Shown: in pieces, positions 1-12,279 of the stretch
How the letters are laid out: each line of letters starts with the position of its first letter
How positions within the stretch are numbered: the stretch's first letter is position 1
Assembly: GCF_958299795.1 (NCBI RefSeq)
Contig: NC_133204.1
Coordinates: 10,375,281-10,439,280, forward strand
Reading direction: 5' to 3'
Length of the DNA: 64,000 nt
DNA from: Porites lutea
Lineage: Eukaryota > Cnidaria > Anthozoa > Scleractinia > Poritidae
Translations under genes and position numbers: made by a program
Notes under the pieces: generated by a model
What the model was told of the DNA's origin: nothing
The model's input: only the letters and a program-made list of their open reading frames with translations
Databases searched by the model: none

Positions 1-177
1 CAAAACTAATCAAGTTTCTCTTCTCGTCGTTGTGTGACGGAATAGGACGTTAATATGGAAATTAATTTTATCAACGGACAAAGATAAATTTGAATATTTC
101 CTTCTCGAAATAAACTCCTCTGCATGCAGTAATATTGCTATCTTCAGTGAAATCATAAGGTCATTTTTAAAACTTAC

Positions 178-213
178 CATGGCATTGCACGCTAAGCACT
201 GTCGAAGTACCAT
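178..213 (-). CDS. UPF0547-like zinc-ribbon gene A, exon 1 (partial at window edge)
   Basis: First exon of a family member whose other exons lie left of the window. The minus strand reads MVLRQCLACNAM and then a GTAAGTT donor at 177-171. Exon 1 is 36 nt, ends in phase 0, and carries the CxxC half of the zinc ribbon, exactly as in genes C and D. No exon 2-4 homologue lies between position 1 and 177, so intron 1 runs off the edge. A CRE palindrome lies 126 bp upstream of the ATG. A box reading TATTTCGTCACACAAC on the gene strand, with one mismatch here, lies about 135 nt inside intron 1 and is shared with B and C, suggesting recent common descent. The gene may be whole outside the window; only this exon can be supported. 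Confidence 0.75.
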
Positions 214-3200
214 TTTGAATATATAAGCGTTGGAGAAATACGGTGTTTGAACGACAACTGCTGAACCTGAAATGGGGGTGATAGACTTTTTGCGCAATTG
301 ATATAATACGCCACAAGCCGGTTTTACGTTGGCGATTATGACGTCACCCGTCAAACAGTTTTTAAAAAAATTCAGGCGTCACGATGCGTGGCCAAAACGA
401 AAACTTTTCTCGAAATAGATGTTTGATGCGAAAAAAAAAGAAAACTCTATTCGGATTTATGAAAACAATTTACGTTTACGGGAAGATCATAAACAATTTC
501 TAAAAAAAAAAAAAAAAAAAAAAAGCTGCGTGAGCTTTTTTTAGAACATGTAATCGTTAGAAATTTGATTTAGCTATGAACTGGTTTGACTAGTTTTGGG
601 TCAACTCGTTTTCCTTGTTTGAGGAGCTTGCGGCAGTTTGTGGTAACTGGAACAGAATGCTGCCTTGAATCGTTTAGGTTGTTACTGATAGAGGGTTTCA
701 GAAAAGCAAGAATAACATGACTCTCATTGCCACTTAATTTCAAGGGGAAAATGCTTTCATGCTGCCACATTTTATTTTTGAACGTTTGTTCTTGCTTTGT
801 CCTGTCCCGCCGCGGTGTTGATTCGTGGCAGTGGGTAATTGATTGACATTGGCAGCCTTCCCACACTTACTCATTAATTGTCCTTATTTTTTGCTGAGTG
901 AGCGTTCATATTTTGCTGGAAACGCAGTTTTTCAAAGTGTGGATGACTCGGCGATAACCCCCTTGTCTCAGCCAGCACACGCAATATTAAACATGGCAGG
1001 ATGAATTTATGAGCGAATTTTCATCTGCAGGCACAACTCTTGGCGTTCCTTAAAGTCTTTGTCGTCTTTACTTGTCTTTCATGTGTAGATTGCCTTGCAG
1101 AACGTGTCTTGTCTCACTTCTTAAAGCCTAGTCAAGAGGACATAACTAAGCCTCTCTTGAATGAGAGTGTGGTCATCTCCTCTAAAAGCCGAGCAACAAA
1201 GAACATCTTCACAGGTAACATCATGTTCTTGAGTGATTCACTGCAATACCGAGCAGTACGATAAATGACTTCAGGCCGAGAGTCATAATGGTTATTTTCA
1301 GAGGGAAAATCGTTGATTTATCCACTCCATCACGTCAGTCAGGGAAATAGAATAATGTATTTCTTAAGTCCCACAGCTTGAAGTCATTATAAAATCAGTA
1401 CAAAAACTTGTAAGCAAGAGAAAAAAGTCTTTATTTGCAAAGATTGCCACTGGAAGGATTATCCGTATATCTAACGCTTTTGAAACAATAGTACATTTCT
1501 CGCCTTGGTAAGATTTTGTACACCGTCAAGACCTCCTTGTTTAGGGTCCGACCAAAGCATAGGGAAACTGGTTCATTCATACACTATTTGATTATTCACG
1601 ATTACGCACTCTGTAGCTGTTGAGTTTCAAGTGGATAAGTACTATAAGAACTGTTTCGTCATTTACTTTATTACACGTATCACGAGAATTTTATTCCGTA
1701 AAGCTTATTTGTACAAATCTATACGCTTTAGTTTCACATGTGAGAAAAACTTATACAACCAATCAGAATGGCGTTCAGCTTTTTTCACATGTGGAAGTAT
1801 AACCAATCAACGACAGCGTAAATGCCTTTAAGCAAAGTCGTTAAGCGTTTGCATTCAAAGAAAACAACAACACATTAAGCAAAACACAAAGTTCGTTGTT
1901 AAAAAAGTTTTTAGTTTCAAAGAAAAAAGCGCCATCGAGAGAGATGGAAAATATTCAGGCAAGAGATCTCGACGTGTTAATCGCCAATTTTCTACTTCAA
2001 GTTCGAAAGAAAGACGGAGACAATGATACGACCCCACATCGCTGAGGTCTGTCTTTTGTAACGTTCTTAGTAGATTAAACTTTTGTAAGTGCGTTTTCTG
2101 TTAGTCCGTTCAGCATGACTAGGATAGGCTGCGAGATTTGCCCTTCAGTGCTATTAAATTTGCATTTGGTTCTACTATTTGTGATTTGCTCTTAGTACAT
2201 AAAAAAAATCAATTTCAGTGAAAATTCTCGTGATAAGTGTAATAAACAGCTCAGGTGGGAAATAGAAAGTGAAAGTGCTCGCACCTCACTCGTTCGGGTT
2301 TTGAGACAAACAACTCGTGAATATAACCCCGTACGCCGCACTTTCTTTGAAGTAAACTATATGTACTCGCTCGCTGGATTTGGAATTTGTAGCCTTTTAA
2401 TTTCAAGGAGAGACTAATACCTTCCTCGTCTCTAGGGTCGCGCATTTGTTGTTCGAAAGGCGGATAATACTATCCACTGGATAAAACTGAGCGCAATTGG
2501 TGTACTAGCGTTATCCATCGTTTGAACTATTGGGGCCATAACTGCAAGAAGCACACACCTCCAAATACCGTGGTATGGCCACTAAGCTACAGGCTACACC
2601 GGGCAGGGTTTGGCATGATAGCGCCGGCGTGATTCCTTGCAGGTTTGCTCTTGGGGCAGATTTGTACACATTTTTAGCCCCATGATGGGGTTTTGCATGG
2701 ATCTGCTGGCCCCGCGGCCGTAAGGAAGTTCTGTACTTTTCCGAAGAAAACAATGGCAAAAGCAAAAGTTTTTGGGCTAATGTAGCCATTTAAAAAAAGA
2801 AAATCCAAGAAATCTCCATAGAGGAGCATATATTCCCAAACTGAGACGAGCTTAAATGGAATTCAAACCATTGGCGGTGATAAGAACTTCCTTGAACTGA
2901 GTGGGCTCGGGTAGCTGCAAATCAGTCTACAGATGACATAATTTCCAAGAAAACTGAGAAAGAAAACTGATAAGGAAAACAAAACACTAAAATGAATATA
3001 TTATTTGTCGAACATCAAAATTAAATTAAACTTTCGGAAAGGGGAAGCACTGAGAAGATTATCTGATGAAACGGGAAATGTTACATGCGGATATACATGT
3101 GAAGGGTGGTCAAAGGTGGTTCATTTCCTTCTCACTGGACCCTACAGTTGATTGTCAGGAAATAAGTTGGATTCTTACGATTCATGTCTGATGAAATACA

Positions 3201-3685
3201 AATAATTTGAGGTATAAATTAAGGAAAGTGTTAATTTTGTGGCAAGGAATTCTATCATCTCGTTGTACTACACAAGACACCGACCGACCTTCAAATTTTA
3301 CTGATAGTTCGTTTTCCGTTTCATTACAAATGTAGTCTATCGGTATACATTACCAGTAAATTGATGCGCGCTTCAGGTCCTAAAGGGGTAAATTTGTTGC
3401 AAACGCTGCGCGGTCGACCCACTTCCAGCTCGAAAAATTTAAAGGCAATTGAAAATCAAACTGTATTCAACGAGCAAACTTCCCACTTAAACGACGAAAC
3501 TAAGTAAATACAGAAGCAGCGCCTTTTGCATGAGCCAGGTTGTTGTGTGACGAAATGGAGCCGTTAAAATGAAATATAATTATTGGCTAAAGAAAATTTA
3601 AATATCACTGATTATCTAAGCTGGGGCAACAATTTAAACATAAGAATCTTCAAACGAAATAACAGTTAACTGATTTCAAACTTAC
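214..3685. other. Intergenic / possible intron stretch, no recognisable gene
   Basis: About 3.5 kb between the first exons of A and B. It holds poly(A)/poly(T) runs near 503-525 and AT-rich unique-looking DNA. I searched the minus strand for exon 2 (CxCGH), exon 3 (EYRAELY) and exon 4 (PSALxEINR) homologues and saw none. ORFs here are short and unsupported. Confidence 0.5.
339..346. promoter_or_regulatory. CRE/ATF palindrome TGACGTCA upstream of gene A
   Basis: Perfect 8-bp CRE 126 bp upstream of the gene A ATG. Similar sites precede almost every family first exon here. A GCCACAAGCC box and an AT-rich TATTATA-like stretch lie between it and the ATG. Confidence 0.6.
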
Positions 3686-3724
3686 CATGATGGAATTACA
3701 AGCAAAGCACATACGATAAACCAT
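3686..3724 (-). CDS. UPF0547-like lone first exon B
   Basis: The minus strand reads MVYRMCFACNSIM and is followed by a GTAAG donor. It has the family CxxC, but L3, R4 and Q5 of the usual MVLRQ start are changed, and it is one codon longer (39 nt, still phase 0). No exon 2-4 match lies downstream before exon 1 of gene A. Either the rest of the copy was lost, or this is an alternative upstream first exon that splices into gene A's later exons outside the window. The CRE at 3843 and the conserved intron-1 box near 3541-3556 are both kept, so the promoter module was duplicated with it. Confidence 0.6.
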
Positions 3725-3842
3725 TTTGAACTTCTCACAAGCTGCTTGAGTCGAAGAGACGGTGAAGAGACAGGTCCTATTCCTAGAATACATATGAACA
3801 CTTTGTGCCACAAACCATGTATTATTTTGCGTCGGTGATGTG

Positions 3843-3850
3843 TGACGTCA
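3843..3850. promoter_or_regulatory. CRE/ATF palindrome TGACGTCA upstream of exon B
   Basis: Perfect CRE 119 bp upstream of the B ATG, with a GCCACAAACC box between them, matching the layout upstream of gene A. Confidence 0.6.
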
Positions 3851-4572
3851 CGTGTTAAAAAGTTTGAGCGCGGGCGAACACGTGGTCTTGATGTTGCAAG
3901 ACGTTACATGATCGCTCGAATTTTTTAACAATTTTGCTGTAATGCGAAAGAAATAGAACTCAGTTATTTTGATTTTGAAAAGCAGCAAGGAATATGAAGA
4001 ATTGCTATTTAAACCCTACCTATTAAAAATTAATAGGTAAATTTTAGCACTGTAAAAGGCGACTGGGATCGACTAACCTGACTAACCGTCAGTGGTCCAA
4101 TTATTTGTTTCATGCCTTGTACTGCGGAGGTGGATATTAACTCAGCTGTAGTTAGAGTTGAAGCAATATTTAAGATACATTTCTTTCTTCTTTTTTTTTT
4201 TTTTACCAAGATGTATTAAATCTACGTGAAGTAATCAAAATGTTCAATTGCCATTCATTACGTTTTGATAGAGATCGTTCTATCAGGCTCCATAAAAGGC
4301 CAATTTGTTTCTTTGTTTTTATACGTTGTTTTAGAGTCAGTGATTATCATAGCTCTACTTGACTCTGTTGAAAAAAGTAGATTGTTGTGGATAAATAGGT
4401 AATGGACCTCCGTGTTCCAGACACAACCAGGACAACTCTCATTCTTTGAGTTCTTTGCGGAGTGAACGTACATTGACCGGAACTTTCGTTCCAAAGTGAT
4501 AGAAATGCCGATGACGAAGTGAATATCTGCAAGCCTCGTGATGCGAATTAATAATGTCCGCGTATTTTCAAC

Positions 4573-5032
4573 CCGAGGGGATACTCCTTAGAATTCTTGG
4601 TGGGGGTGTGCTGCCCGGTTTCCCAAATCCTGACCCCATTTCAGACCAAACATTTTGTCAATTCCACACCTGTGTTCAGACCTGGCATGTAAAATCTATA
4701 TCCCTTTTCAGACCTGTAATAGCTCTCAAAACAGTACTGTACATGTTTACATGGAGGAAATTATGTCATCATTATTTAGACTACAACGCCAACAAAACGA
4801 TTTCTTAAAATCTATTTTGAATTCTAATGTTACTCTTTCTTTCTCATTCATTTAGAATTGAATCGACAAATAAGTTCATACACTCCCGAAGTTCCCTTGA
4901 AAACCATACCCGATTCCAGACCAAAATGGGCAAAGTCTTCACCCGTACGTTTTCAAACTAAGACGGCTCGAAAACACTTCCCTTTGGGGCAGATATACCT
5001 AGTATATGGCTTATAAAAGGGAGTACCCCCGG
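4573..5032. mobile_element. MITE-like inverted-repeat element (CCGGGGGTACTCC type)
   Basis: About 460 bp. The left end reads CCGAGGGGATACTCC and the right end is its reverse complement CCGGGGGTACTCCC with mismatches. The inside repeats 'cagacc' motifs and has no long ORF. This is best read as a non-autonomous DNA element; the family is not identified. Confidence 0.55.
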
Positions 5033-6186
5033 AATTTTCACTTGAATTACTTTAGATATTGCACATAGTTAGAGTAGTTGAGTTTTATGGGAAACAGTGT
5101 TACGTCTTATCACCCAGTCAGAACAACAAATATAGTGTTGACATGATAACGCCAGGAAATTTTAAAAAAAATCCACCGCGTTATCATTCCTCTTATTTCC
5201 TGTGAGGTCTTGCCCTTTTTCTCTTGATGACCGTGGCGAGTCACTGTAATTTCCCTCGCCTGGATGATCGCAAAAATAGTGTCGATCTTTTAGTTTTGCA
5301 CTTCTGCAGACAACGACCCGCAAGTATCAACTAGGACTTCCTCTTAAAATTCAAAGTACCTTTTAATCCTTGGACGTCAAACCACTATAAATTCCAGTGT
5401 TTGGTTTTTTCTTCCTTTCTTCATTTAAATTTAGCAATCCCGAGGAGTTTAAAATAACTAACCGGCAAATTACACTTTCTGTAAATATAAACCATTTACC
5501 AATGAGCGAGGTTTCTTCCGCTTAGTCTCTTTTGGTAACTTAAAAAGAATTTGCTGCAAGGCTTGAGCTGATTTGAAATTCCTCATTCCACATGACTTGC
5601 GTACGTATCAGTGAAATCGAAAGTTTAACGCAAGTGTTTTTCCGGTTAAATTTGGCATGGGATGATATATTTACTTGCTGATTGTTTAGTTGGGAAAGAT
5701 AAAATTATTAAGTTCTGAGAGCAAACTTGTGAAATGGGGATGTAAAAGAGTCATCTTGTTATAAGTGATGACAGGATTGGTTTTGACGACTCGGTTCAAT
5801 GCCTGCAGAGTAAAAGTGCAGTATCGAGGCGACATCAGTACTAGACACAAATTTTGTTTATCATACAATTTTTTATTTTTCCAAAATTGCTTCTTTTCAT
5901 GCAGTAGGCCGCTTTCGGGAAACTAGTACAAAAACGGCAGATGAAACTTTTCTTCGGTTTACCTGTTATAATCATTCCATGAAAGACGGGACGCGATCAA
6001 TTCTTTCATTCGCTTTGAAAGTTGTTTCTTTAGTGTGTTTAACGGTCTTTAACTAGAAAGTCACAGAACCCATGGGCTCCGGGAAAATATACTACTCGAT
6101 TATTTCGTTTGGAAACTATATCGATTCCATTGGCTGACCGGTTTATTGGGTTTTCTGGTTTTTCCCGTTTTCACCTTTTAATTTTT

Positions 6187-6420
6187 ATACGGTATAAAGA
6201 GGGTCCTCAGTAGGTTTTTTGGGATCCGAGATTTCCCTTATTAGAAGCTCGGGATTCGGGATTTTAAAGCAAATCCGGGCGAGATTCGGGATTGAAAGTA
6301 TGCGCGGGAGGTGGGATACCAAAAATAACCCTCAGGATTACGGAATTACGGGATTGCACGAAATTTCCGGTCGGGATTACGGAATTGAAGAACCCTATTG
6401 GGCACCCTCTGTAAATGTGT
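6187..6420. repeat. Internally repetitive segment (CGGGATTnCGGGATT)
   Basis: About 230 bp with repeated 'cgggattcgggatt' and 'gggattacggaatt' units. The ORFs across it are low-complexity by-products. Likely a diverged repeat element. Confidence 0.4.
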
Positions 6421-6429
6421 CTCAAGTCT

Positions 6430-6812
6430 CGTGTCCTCATCAACATCACGGCGTGCTCGTTCGGCCATAATCCCATGAGATTTATGGAGCCGTTCGAGGC
6501 AATGGATTTCCTGCTTGTTAACAGCCAGTGGTGGATTCTGATCACGTTCAAAGCAGTTCACGGCCTTGCTCCTAAATATCGACGCGATTTATTTACTAAC
6601 ATTTAAATCGTCCTTATATAACCTTAGATCTTCAGGTAGTATTTTACTTTCTATGCCAGCTGTTCGATCAAAGACGTTAGGCGATACAGCTTTTATGGCA
6701 GCAGCGCCGAACGCTCTGGAACTCTCTTCTAAAAGAACTTCGTGCGATTACTAATGTGAACAGTTTTAAGGCGCATATTAAGACTTATCTTTTTAGAACT
6801 TTATACTGGTGA
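6430..6812 (+). mobile_element. LINE (non-LTR retrotransposon) 3' fragment, decayed
   Basis: Translation in changing frames gives the typical C-terminal tail of a LINE reverse-transcriptase ORF: LITFKAVHGLAPKYRRDLF, then YNLRSSGSILLSMPAVRSK and KTLGDTAFMAAAP, then NVNSFKAHIKTYLFRTLYW and a TGA stop ending at 6812. At least one stop (after ...LFTNI) and one frameshift (after ...AAPN) interrupt it. Only the last 120 or so codons remain, as expected for 5'-truncated insertions. It resembles L2/CR1/jockey-type tails; the exact clade is not determined. Confidence 0.75.
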
Positions 6813-7145
6813 GCAATTTTATATTCAGTTCTTACTTGCATGCATATGTATTCTTTTTAATGTTATTTTTATTATTTTTTTTAAAATGAATTATCTTTTA
6901 TTTGTTTCTTGTAAAGTAATGTAGTTCTAATGCGCAGCTGATCATTCTCATGTTAAGCTGCGCACAATAAGTTCATAAATTATTACAAATTATTATTAAT
7001 TAAGTAAGTGGGGGCCTCGCTAATCAAGTCCTAAGATAACGGGGGGGGGGGGGGGGCGCCCTTGAAAATAATATTTTTCCTTGCAGTACGGGCCTCAATT
7101 TGGCCTATAAATAAGGTGGGGGCCCCAGGCCCCACCCCCTTCATC

Positions 7146-9812
7146 TTATTGTAACTGCAACATCCACCACATCATATTCTGTCCTATTAATCTGCGGTTG
7201 ATTTCCTGTAGAGCACTGGGAAGCCTGGAAACCAGTCCTGATGGCACAACAGTTGAGCGAGGTGATGGTTTTACCGCTGACCGACGAATCCGTTTGCTTT
7301 TTATTTTGCGATGGGGCAGTTTAGAGCTAAGCGAATGGTTCTTGTGGTTACTGAAACGTGGAGGAGCAATGGCAAGTTCTTCAGTGTTGTTCTACAGGGG
7401 AAAAGGAAAATAGCACATGAGTTAAAAATTGATCGCGCCAGATAGCTTGAAGAAATAAGTTGGACAACGATGTGAGAAACTATTGTCAGCCGGATCTTTT
7501 ACTGTAAACCAAATTCACATCTGGTTGTTTTAGTTCTAATTTAGTCCAAGCAACATACATGTAACTTTTGAATTGTCTCCGTGGGAGTCTTCTTTCAAAG
7601 ATAAGTTCACTTTGTCAAGACGTCTCTAACTATTTTCGTTTCGCGTTCGCCTTACTACACTGGTTGTCTTCACCCATACCTTATGTTCTTTTAATGGCTG
7701 TGGCACAGATTCTTGTTTGATTGCTTTCCGCGTTTGCTTAGTCAGTTGCTTTTCTCTTCTGTTTTCCAGACGTGTGTACAACTCAACACGGTACTCTGAA
7801 AATACGCATTTAAATTAGGCTAGCCAATTAAATAAATTATTGCTTATCTAGACGAATAGGCGGCTGTAAAAGCTCCTCTGTAGAAGAAGACGACGTGGAC
7901 TGGCGCTACAAATATACCAAAAACGGCATACTCTCTGATACTCTCCCCGAACTACTCACTTCCTCACTCCTCTTTGTGTCTCAACACTCAAAGCCGTTAC
8001 CATATAATTAGACTTCCCAACTCTGTACTGGTGAGGGTTTCGCGTTGTTCGGCCTCACAGTAACCTGTAGAAATAGCCATCTCTCCTTGCCCCTCGCTGT
8101 TAGGGACGTTTCGCCAACAGAGACTCTCCTGGTGAAACGTCCCTAGCGACGACGAGCAAGGCCGAGAGATGGCTGTTTTTGCAGGCTAGCCTTACAACTC
8201 CTTGTTTTGTTTTTCATAAGTGAGTTTCTCGTCAGTAAAGCTAGCGGTGTATCAAATTGCTATGAGTGAACTTTGAACGAAACGATATCAAAAGATTCTT
8301 GACGTAGGAGATGAAATGAAACAAATGAATAGGATACCAATTCGCACTCACGAATTTCATCTCTGAAACCGCTGGTTCTTACTACTGTGGGAAATATATA
8401 ATTCATACCTGAGAATCTTCTTCCAGCAATTTGTTTAGTGTCCTCAAATACGTGACCACATTGGCATGATCGGCAAGATTCCGTCATCTGGGGAGAAGAG
8501 ATTAACATTGCATTTACCATGCCATGGTCAGTAATGTAACCGACTTCCGCGATTGCTACCCGGATGTGCATGCAAACTGAAACGAATTGTACACCGGATA
8601 AAATTGCCATTTATAACTTCCTTAGTTGATTGTAGTTGGATAGTTAATTCATTTCCACTGGAAAATTTCAATGAAAATAATAACAATAATAAGAATAACA
8701 ACAACAATAAGAAAACAGTATTGTTGGGGACAGCAAAGATACTAAGGAAAGTACTGTCCCTGTAAGAAAAGAGAGACCTGGGATCCGTGGTGACTGTTAT
8801 AACCCGCTCCCAAGGACTATTAACCAGGCGAACATCTTGCCTGAGTCTACAAGGAATGGACATGATAATAATAACAAAAATAATAATTATAATTTACTGA
8901 GACAACTCGGCTTTTAAATCAAGAAAATCATAATAATCGTAATATTAAAGGTTCAAGAGTTATACCGGAAGTGATAGACACGGAAGTGAAAGTAAAGGAT
9001 CGTAGCGAGGTTCATTTCTTTTTCCATTTCTTTATATGATACTGAGAAGGAATGCGGAAGAGGATCAGTTTAACTGTGGAATGGAATTGCTTCTTAGTAT
9101 GTCCAAAATATAAGTACAATATCTTATTTTAACTAGACAATAAAGGGTAGAATATTTGCAGCCTTTTTGCAGGAAGATACAATGGCCCTCTGAACGGCAT
9201 GATATGCAACATTGGACAATGTCAAATGGACGACCCTTAAACTAAGATACTCGATAGTTAAAACAGGATACAATAAATCTCAATAGGAAGTGCAAGCCTG
9301 GCCGCAAAAATAGGTTTCTTACTGAAAAAAAAAATCAAGCTGCTTTAGTTTCCCTTTTCTACAGGTGTGGTAATTGCGGTGAATTGGTTGAATGAAGAAT
9401 TAGTCAGATTATCTGATACTAGGAGATTTAGTTCTACTGTAGTGAGAATACAGCGCCGGTTTACTGCTATATCTCCATAAATGCAAACTGGCCTTCACGA
9501 ACGTTAATCGAACCGCTTTTAGTTCCATAAATTTTAACGCAGTTAATAATAAAAATAAATCGATTCCACAACCAAATTAATTTCTCGTCAAAATCATGAA
9601 TATACGCTCATTAAGGCAGCACTATAGATGTTGTGTGACGAAATATAGCCGTTTTTATCAAACAAGCAATGATTGAATTTTGATTAAATTTGATCAATCC
9701 GGGATGAGAAACAATAGATTGGCAAAATTTCGCTGATATTACAATATAGTATTAAAAGATAACGTTTCAGACTTACCATTGAATTACAAGCCAAGCACTG
9801 ACGAAGGACCAT
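7146..9812 (-). CDS. UPF0547-like zinc-ribbon gene C, four exons, intact
   Basis: Coding exons on the minus strand: 9777-9812 (36 nt), 8409-8487 (79), 7680-7795 (116) and 7146-7391 (246), totalling 477 nt for 158 aa. Donors are GTAAGT, GTATGA and GTATGG; acceptors end CCCCAG, TTCAG and TGTAG; phases are 0/1/0. The zinc ribbon has C6, C9, C17, C20 and C22 followed by GHVFED. The spacing C-x2-C-x7-C-x2-C-x-C-G is identical to my recollection of human C16orf87. Exon 3 encodes EYRVELYTRLENRREK, a charged likely helix. Exon 4 has a basic linker (KIKSKRIRRS) and the C-terminal motif LPSALQEINRRLIGQN at about residues 134-149. A CRE lies 92 bp upstream. Intron 2 holds a 128-bp inverted-repeat element. 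The function is unknown; the family match is inferred from motifs. Confidence 0.85.
8061..8188. mobile_element. Short MITE-like inverted repeat in gene C intron 2
   Basis: Arms TAACCTGTAGAAATAGCC (left) and TAGCCTGCAAAAACAGCC (right arm read in reverse) enclose an inner pair GGGACGTTTC / GAAACGTCCC. The whole 128 bp folds as an imperfect hairpin. No coding capacity. Confidence 0.6.
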
Positions 9813-9903
9813 TTTGAATGTTTGTCCTCTAGAACAGGAGAGACGAGTACGGTACGTGCTCCAGCAATGAAGCTTATGAGCTTGGCGTAACGACAAGTAC
9901 AAG

Positions 9904-9911
9904 TGACGTCA
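9904..9911. promoter_or_regulatory. CRE/ATF palindrome TGACGTCA upstream of gene C
   Basis: Perfect CRE 92 bp upstream of the gene C ATG. Confidence 0.6.
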
Positions 9912-10310
9912 CGTTTCCCACGCTGCTTTCCGTTCATTGGTCCAAATTTTAATAACGATTCGCTCAGAAAATAACATCAAAATTAAAACTCCTGTATTTT
10001 CTAGTTTAAATTGTAAGGTCAAGTAATATGACCAATTTTAAACATGGATCGGTCTCATTGATTTTGGCACATTATGCAAAATTAGTGTGTAATTTTTTAA
10101 CACTTGAACGCCCGTTTAGCTTACCATATTTAAAAACCTTGGACTCTAATTCTGTGCCCAGCTCCAAAGATGTCGCTCCTTTGGGCACCTACCCTGGGAA
10201 AAAAGGGCCTTCGAGTTTCCGAGGAAGATCGAAGGGTCTCTGCTTGTGGGGTATTGGCCACTGTCCCCCTACCCCCATAGGTTGTCTTTTCTTTTACGTT
10301 TCTAATTAAT

Positions 10311-10433
10311 CATAAAACGGTATAATGATCTTTACGGCAAAGCCGCAAATTTGTTAAAAATATATAGTTTTTGTTTTATTCTTTTGTTAACTCCTTCATC
10401 GCCTTGCCGTAAGGATCAGTTTACCGTTTTATG
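10311..10433. mobile_element. Short MITE-like inverted repeat
   Basis: Left arm CATAAAACGGTATAATGATC and a right arm that is its near reverse complement (CATAAAACGGTAAACTGATC). Both continue into TTACGGCAA. 123 bp, non-coding. Confidence 0.6.
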
Positions 10434-11730
10434 ATTTTCAAGAAGTTATTATTATACTGATCCAGGTCTACAAGAACTGTGGTCCTAAACAACTGGGAGA
10501 TCCGGCACCACTCAAAGGTTTGTCGCTGTGGACTTGCTGATGTTTCATGTTTTCGTCTCTAATTAGCCTGTGAGCTAGTGGGATTGTTATGCACGGGGAA
10601 CACGCAAAGCCCGATTTATGAACACCCGCCGAGTAATAAGGACACCCCTTTAATAAGAACACGAACCCTCTCCGTGTCCGTAGTGGGGTATCGGCTGTAC
10701 TTACAACAGTACTCGCCCGCAAATTCCGCCAGCTCCGCAGGCAATGTTTCTCTATAACTTTCTACAATAAATACTCGTGAATATGTTTCAAAACAATTGT
10801 TAGTATTGCCCTTGTAAACAGTGTAAAAAAAGGAAGTTGAAGTTGAGGTTGGTCTATCTTGTTTTTTTCTGCTGTTTGGGTTGGGAATGATCCAGCTGAG
10901 ATCAGCTGAAGCAAAGTTTTGAATGACACAATATAAAAGTACTAATAGAAGCAGTGTAAAAAGAGAATCGTGTATAGGCCAAACAGATTCTGGTGTCTGA
11001 GTGAGTCAGTCCGCCACGTCACTGGAAGTAATTTGACCTTGACAAAATGCGCAATTCCCGGAAAGAGAATTTTTTTGTCGTATTAAACGGTGGTTGCATT
11101 TGCGGAAGCTTTGAGCATAATGACGGGGAAGATGAAGAGGCGGGACGTGAGGGCCTTTCCTCCTCTTCTCTCCTGCCTGCTTTGTTAATATTTAGTGTGT
11201 TATATTGTGAGTGCTGTGTAGTGAAAACTCTACAAAATAGCCCAGGAATCAAAGAAAATGAAGGGGTCTAGATTTGGGCACCTTATTGAGAAAATCAAGA
11301 CAATGTATATGACTGAGGTTGGCAGGAGTTAAGAGCCCCCCTTCCTCCCTTCCTGGAGCTCTGTTTATTACCACAGTGTCGGATATTACATTTGACAAAA
11401 AATAAACAAAGAAAGAAAATCAAACAAAACAAAACGATGAAATAACCAGTAATATTCATACTCTATTTAGCTAACACCAGCTACACGCAGTTTCAGGCGG
11501 GAAGCTGTAGATTGAAGAGATATTTGTTCAACCAAATCCCTCATATTGATCGGAAACGGGCCAGTGTGTACATTGACAGAAGTATCACATTTAGAAATGT
11601 ATCCGTGGGGCACTAGCGCGGAGAGGTTTTCATACCATCCTTTTAGGCCTAGGCCAAACGTCGAAGGTTTCGTGATACGAACCAAACTCTAATTAGGGTC
11701 GACCTAAATTAAGTTGAGATCGTCCGTTAC

Positions 11731-12005
11731 GTCAGACGTAGACTGTTCACAGTCCTTGTTTTTCCGTAAGATCATCGAGATCGAGCGCTTTGCGTTACGG
11801 GCTGCCATCTTGCTAGCCTCCCACGCAGCTCCCCTAAAAACGCCTGCGTGGGAGGCTACTATCTTGCATGAGTGTCAAAACTACTTACCCCGACGCCCGC
11901 CCCCTCGGTACATTTGAAAATCAAGATACCCGTGACGGTAAGACGCGGTATATCTAAACGATCTCACGAAAAAATAGGGGACTGTGAATAGTCGACGTCA
12001 GACGT
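11731..12005. mobile_element. MITE-like element with a second MITE inserted
   Basis: The left terminus near 11731 (CAGACGTAGACTGTTCACAG) pairs with the right terminus near 12005 (CTGACGTCGACTATTCACAG when reversed). Arms continue into TTTTTCCGTAAGATC / TTTTTTCGTGAGATC. A separate 45-bp hairpin at 11814-11858 sits inside it. No ORF. Confidence 0.5.
11814..11858. mobile_element. Miniature hairpin TAGCCTCCCACGCAG...CTGCGTGGGAGGCTA
   Basis: 15-bp inverted arms, non-coding, nested in the larger element at 11731-12005. The same family recurs at 26225-26302. Confidence 0.6.
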
Positions 12006-12279
12006 CGAACGTAGGAGGCGTTGAAACGATTAACTCAATCAGACCCAAAAGCAATTTTAATAAATTTTCTCCCGAACGAGGCTAAATATACATTATCATT
12101 CATCTTTTTAATTTATTAGTCTAGTTCGTCGCATGTGAAGATAGATGTTTGTCCCGGAGACGATCTTCAGACGTTCTGTCTGTCTGAAGCAGACCGATAG
12201 AAGGTGTTGGACGATCCAAACTCATTTAGACGAACTTAACTGAGCCAGACGTCGAACTCTTCATGAACTCTTAACTTAC

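Larger units (their letters stand above)
3851..7145. other. Intergenic region between exon B promoter and gene C
   Basis: About 3.3 kb 3' of gene C. Contents: the MITE at 4573-5032, the repetitive segment at 6187-6420, the LINE fragment ending at 6812, and a poly-G run near 7041-7056. No host gene recognised. Confidence 0.5.
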
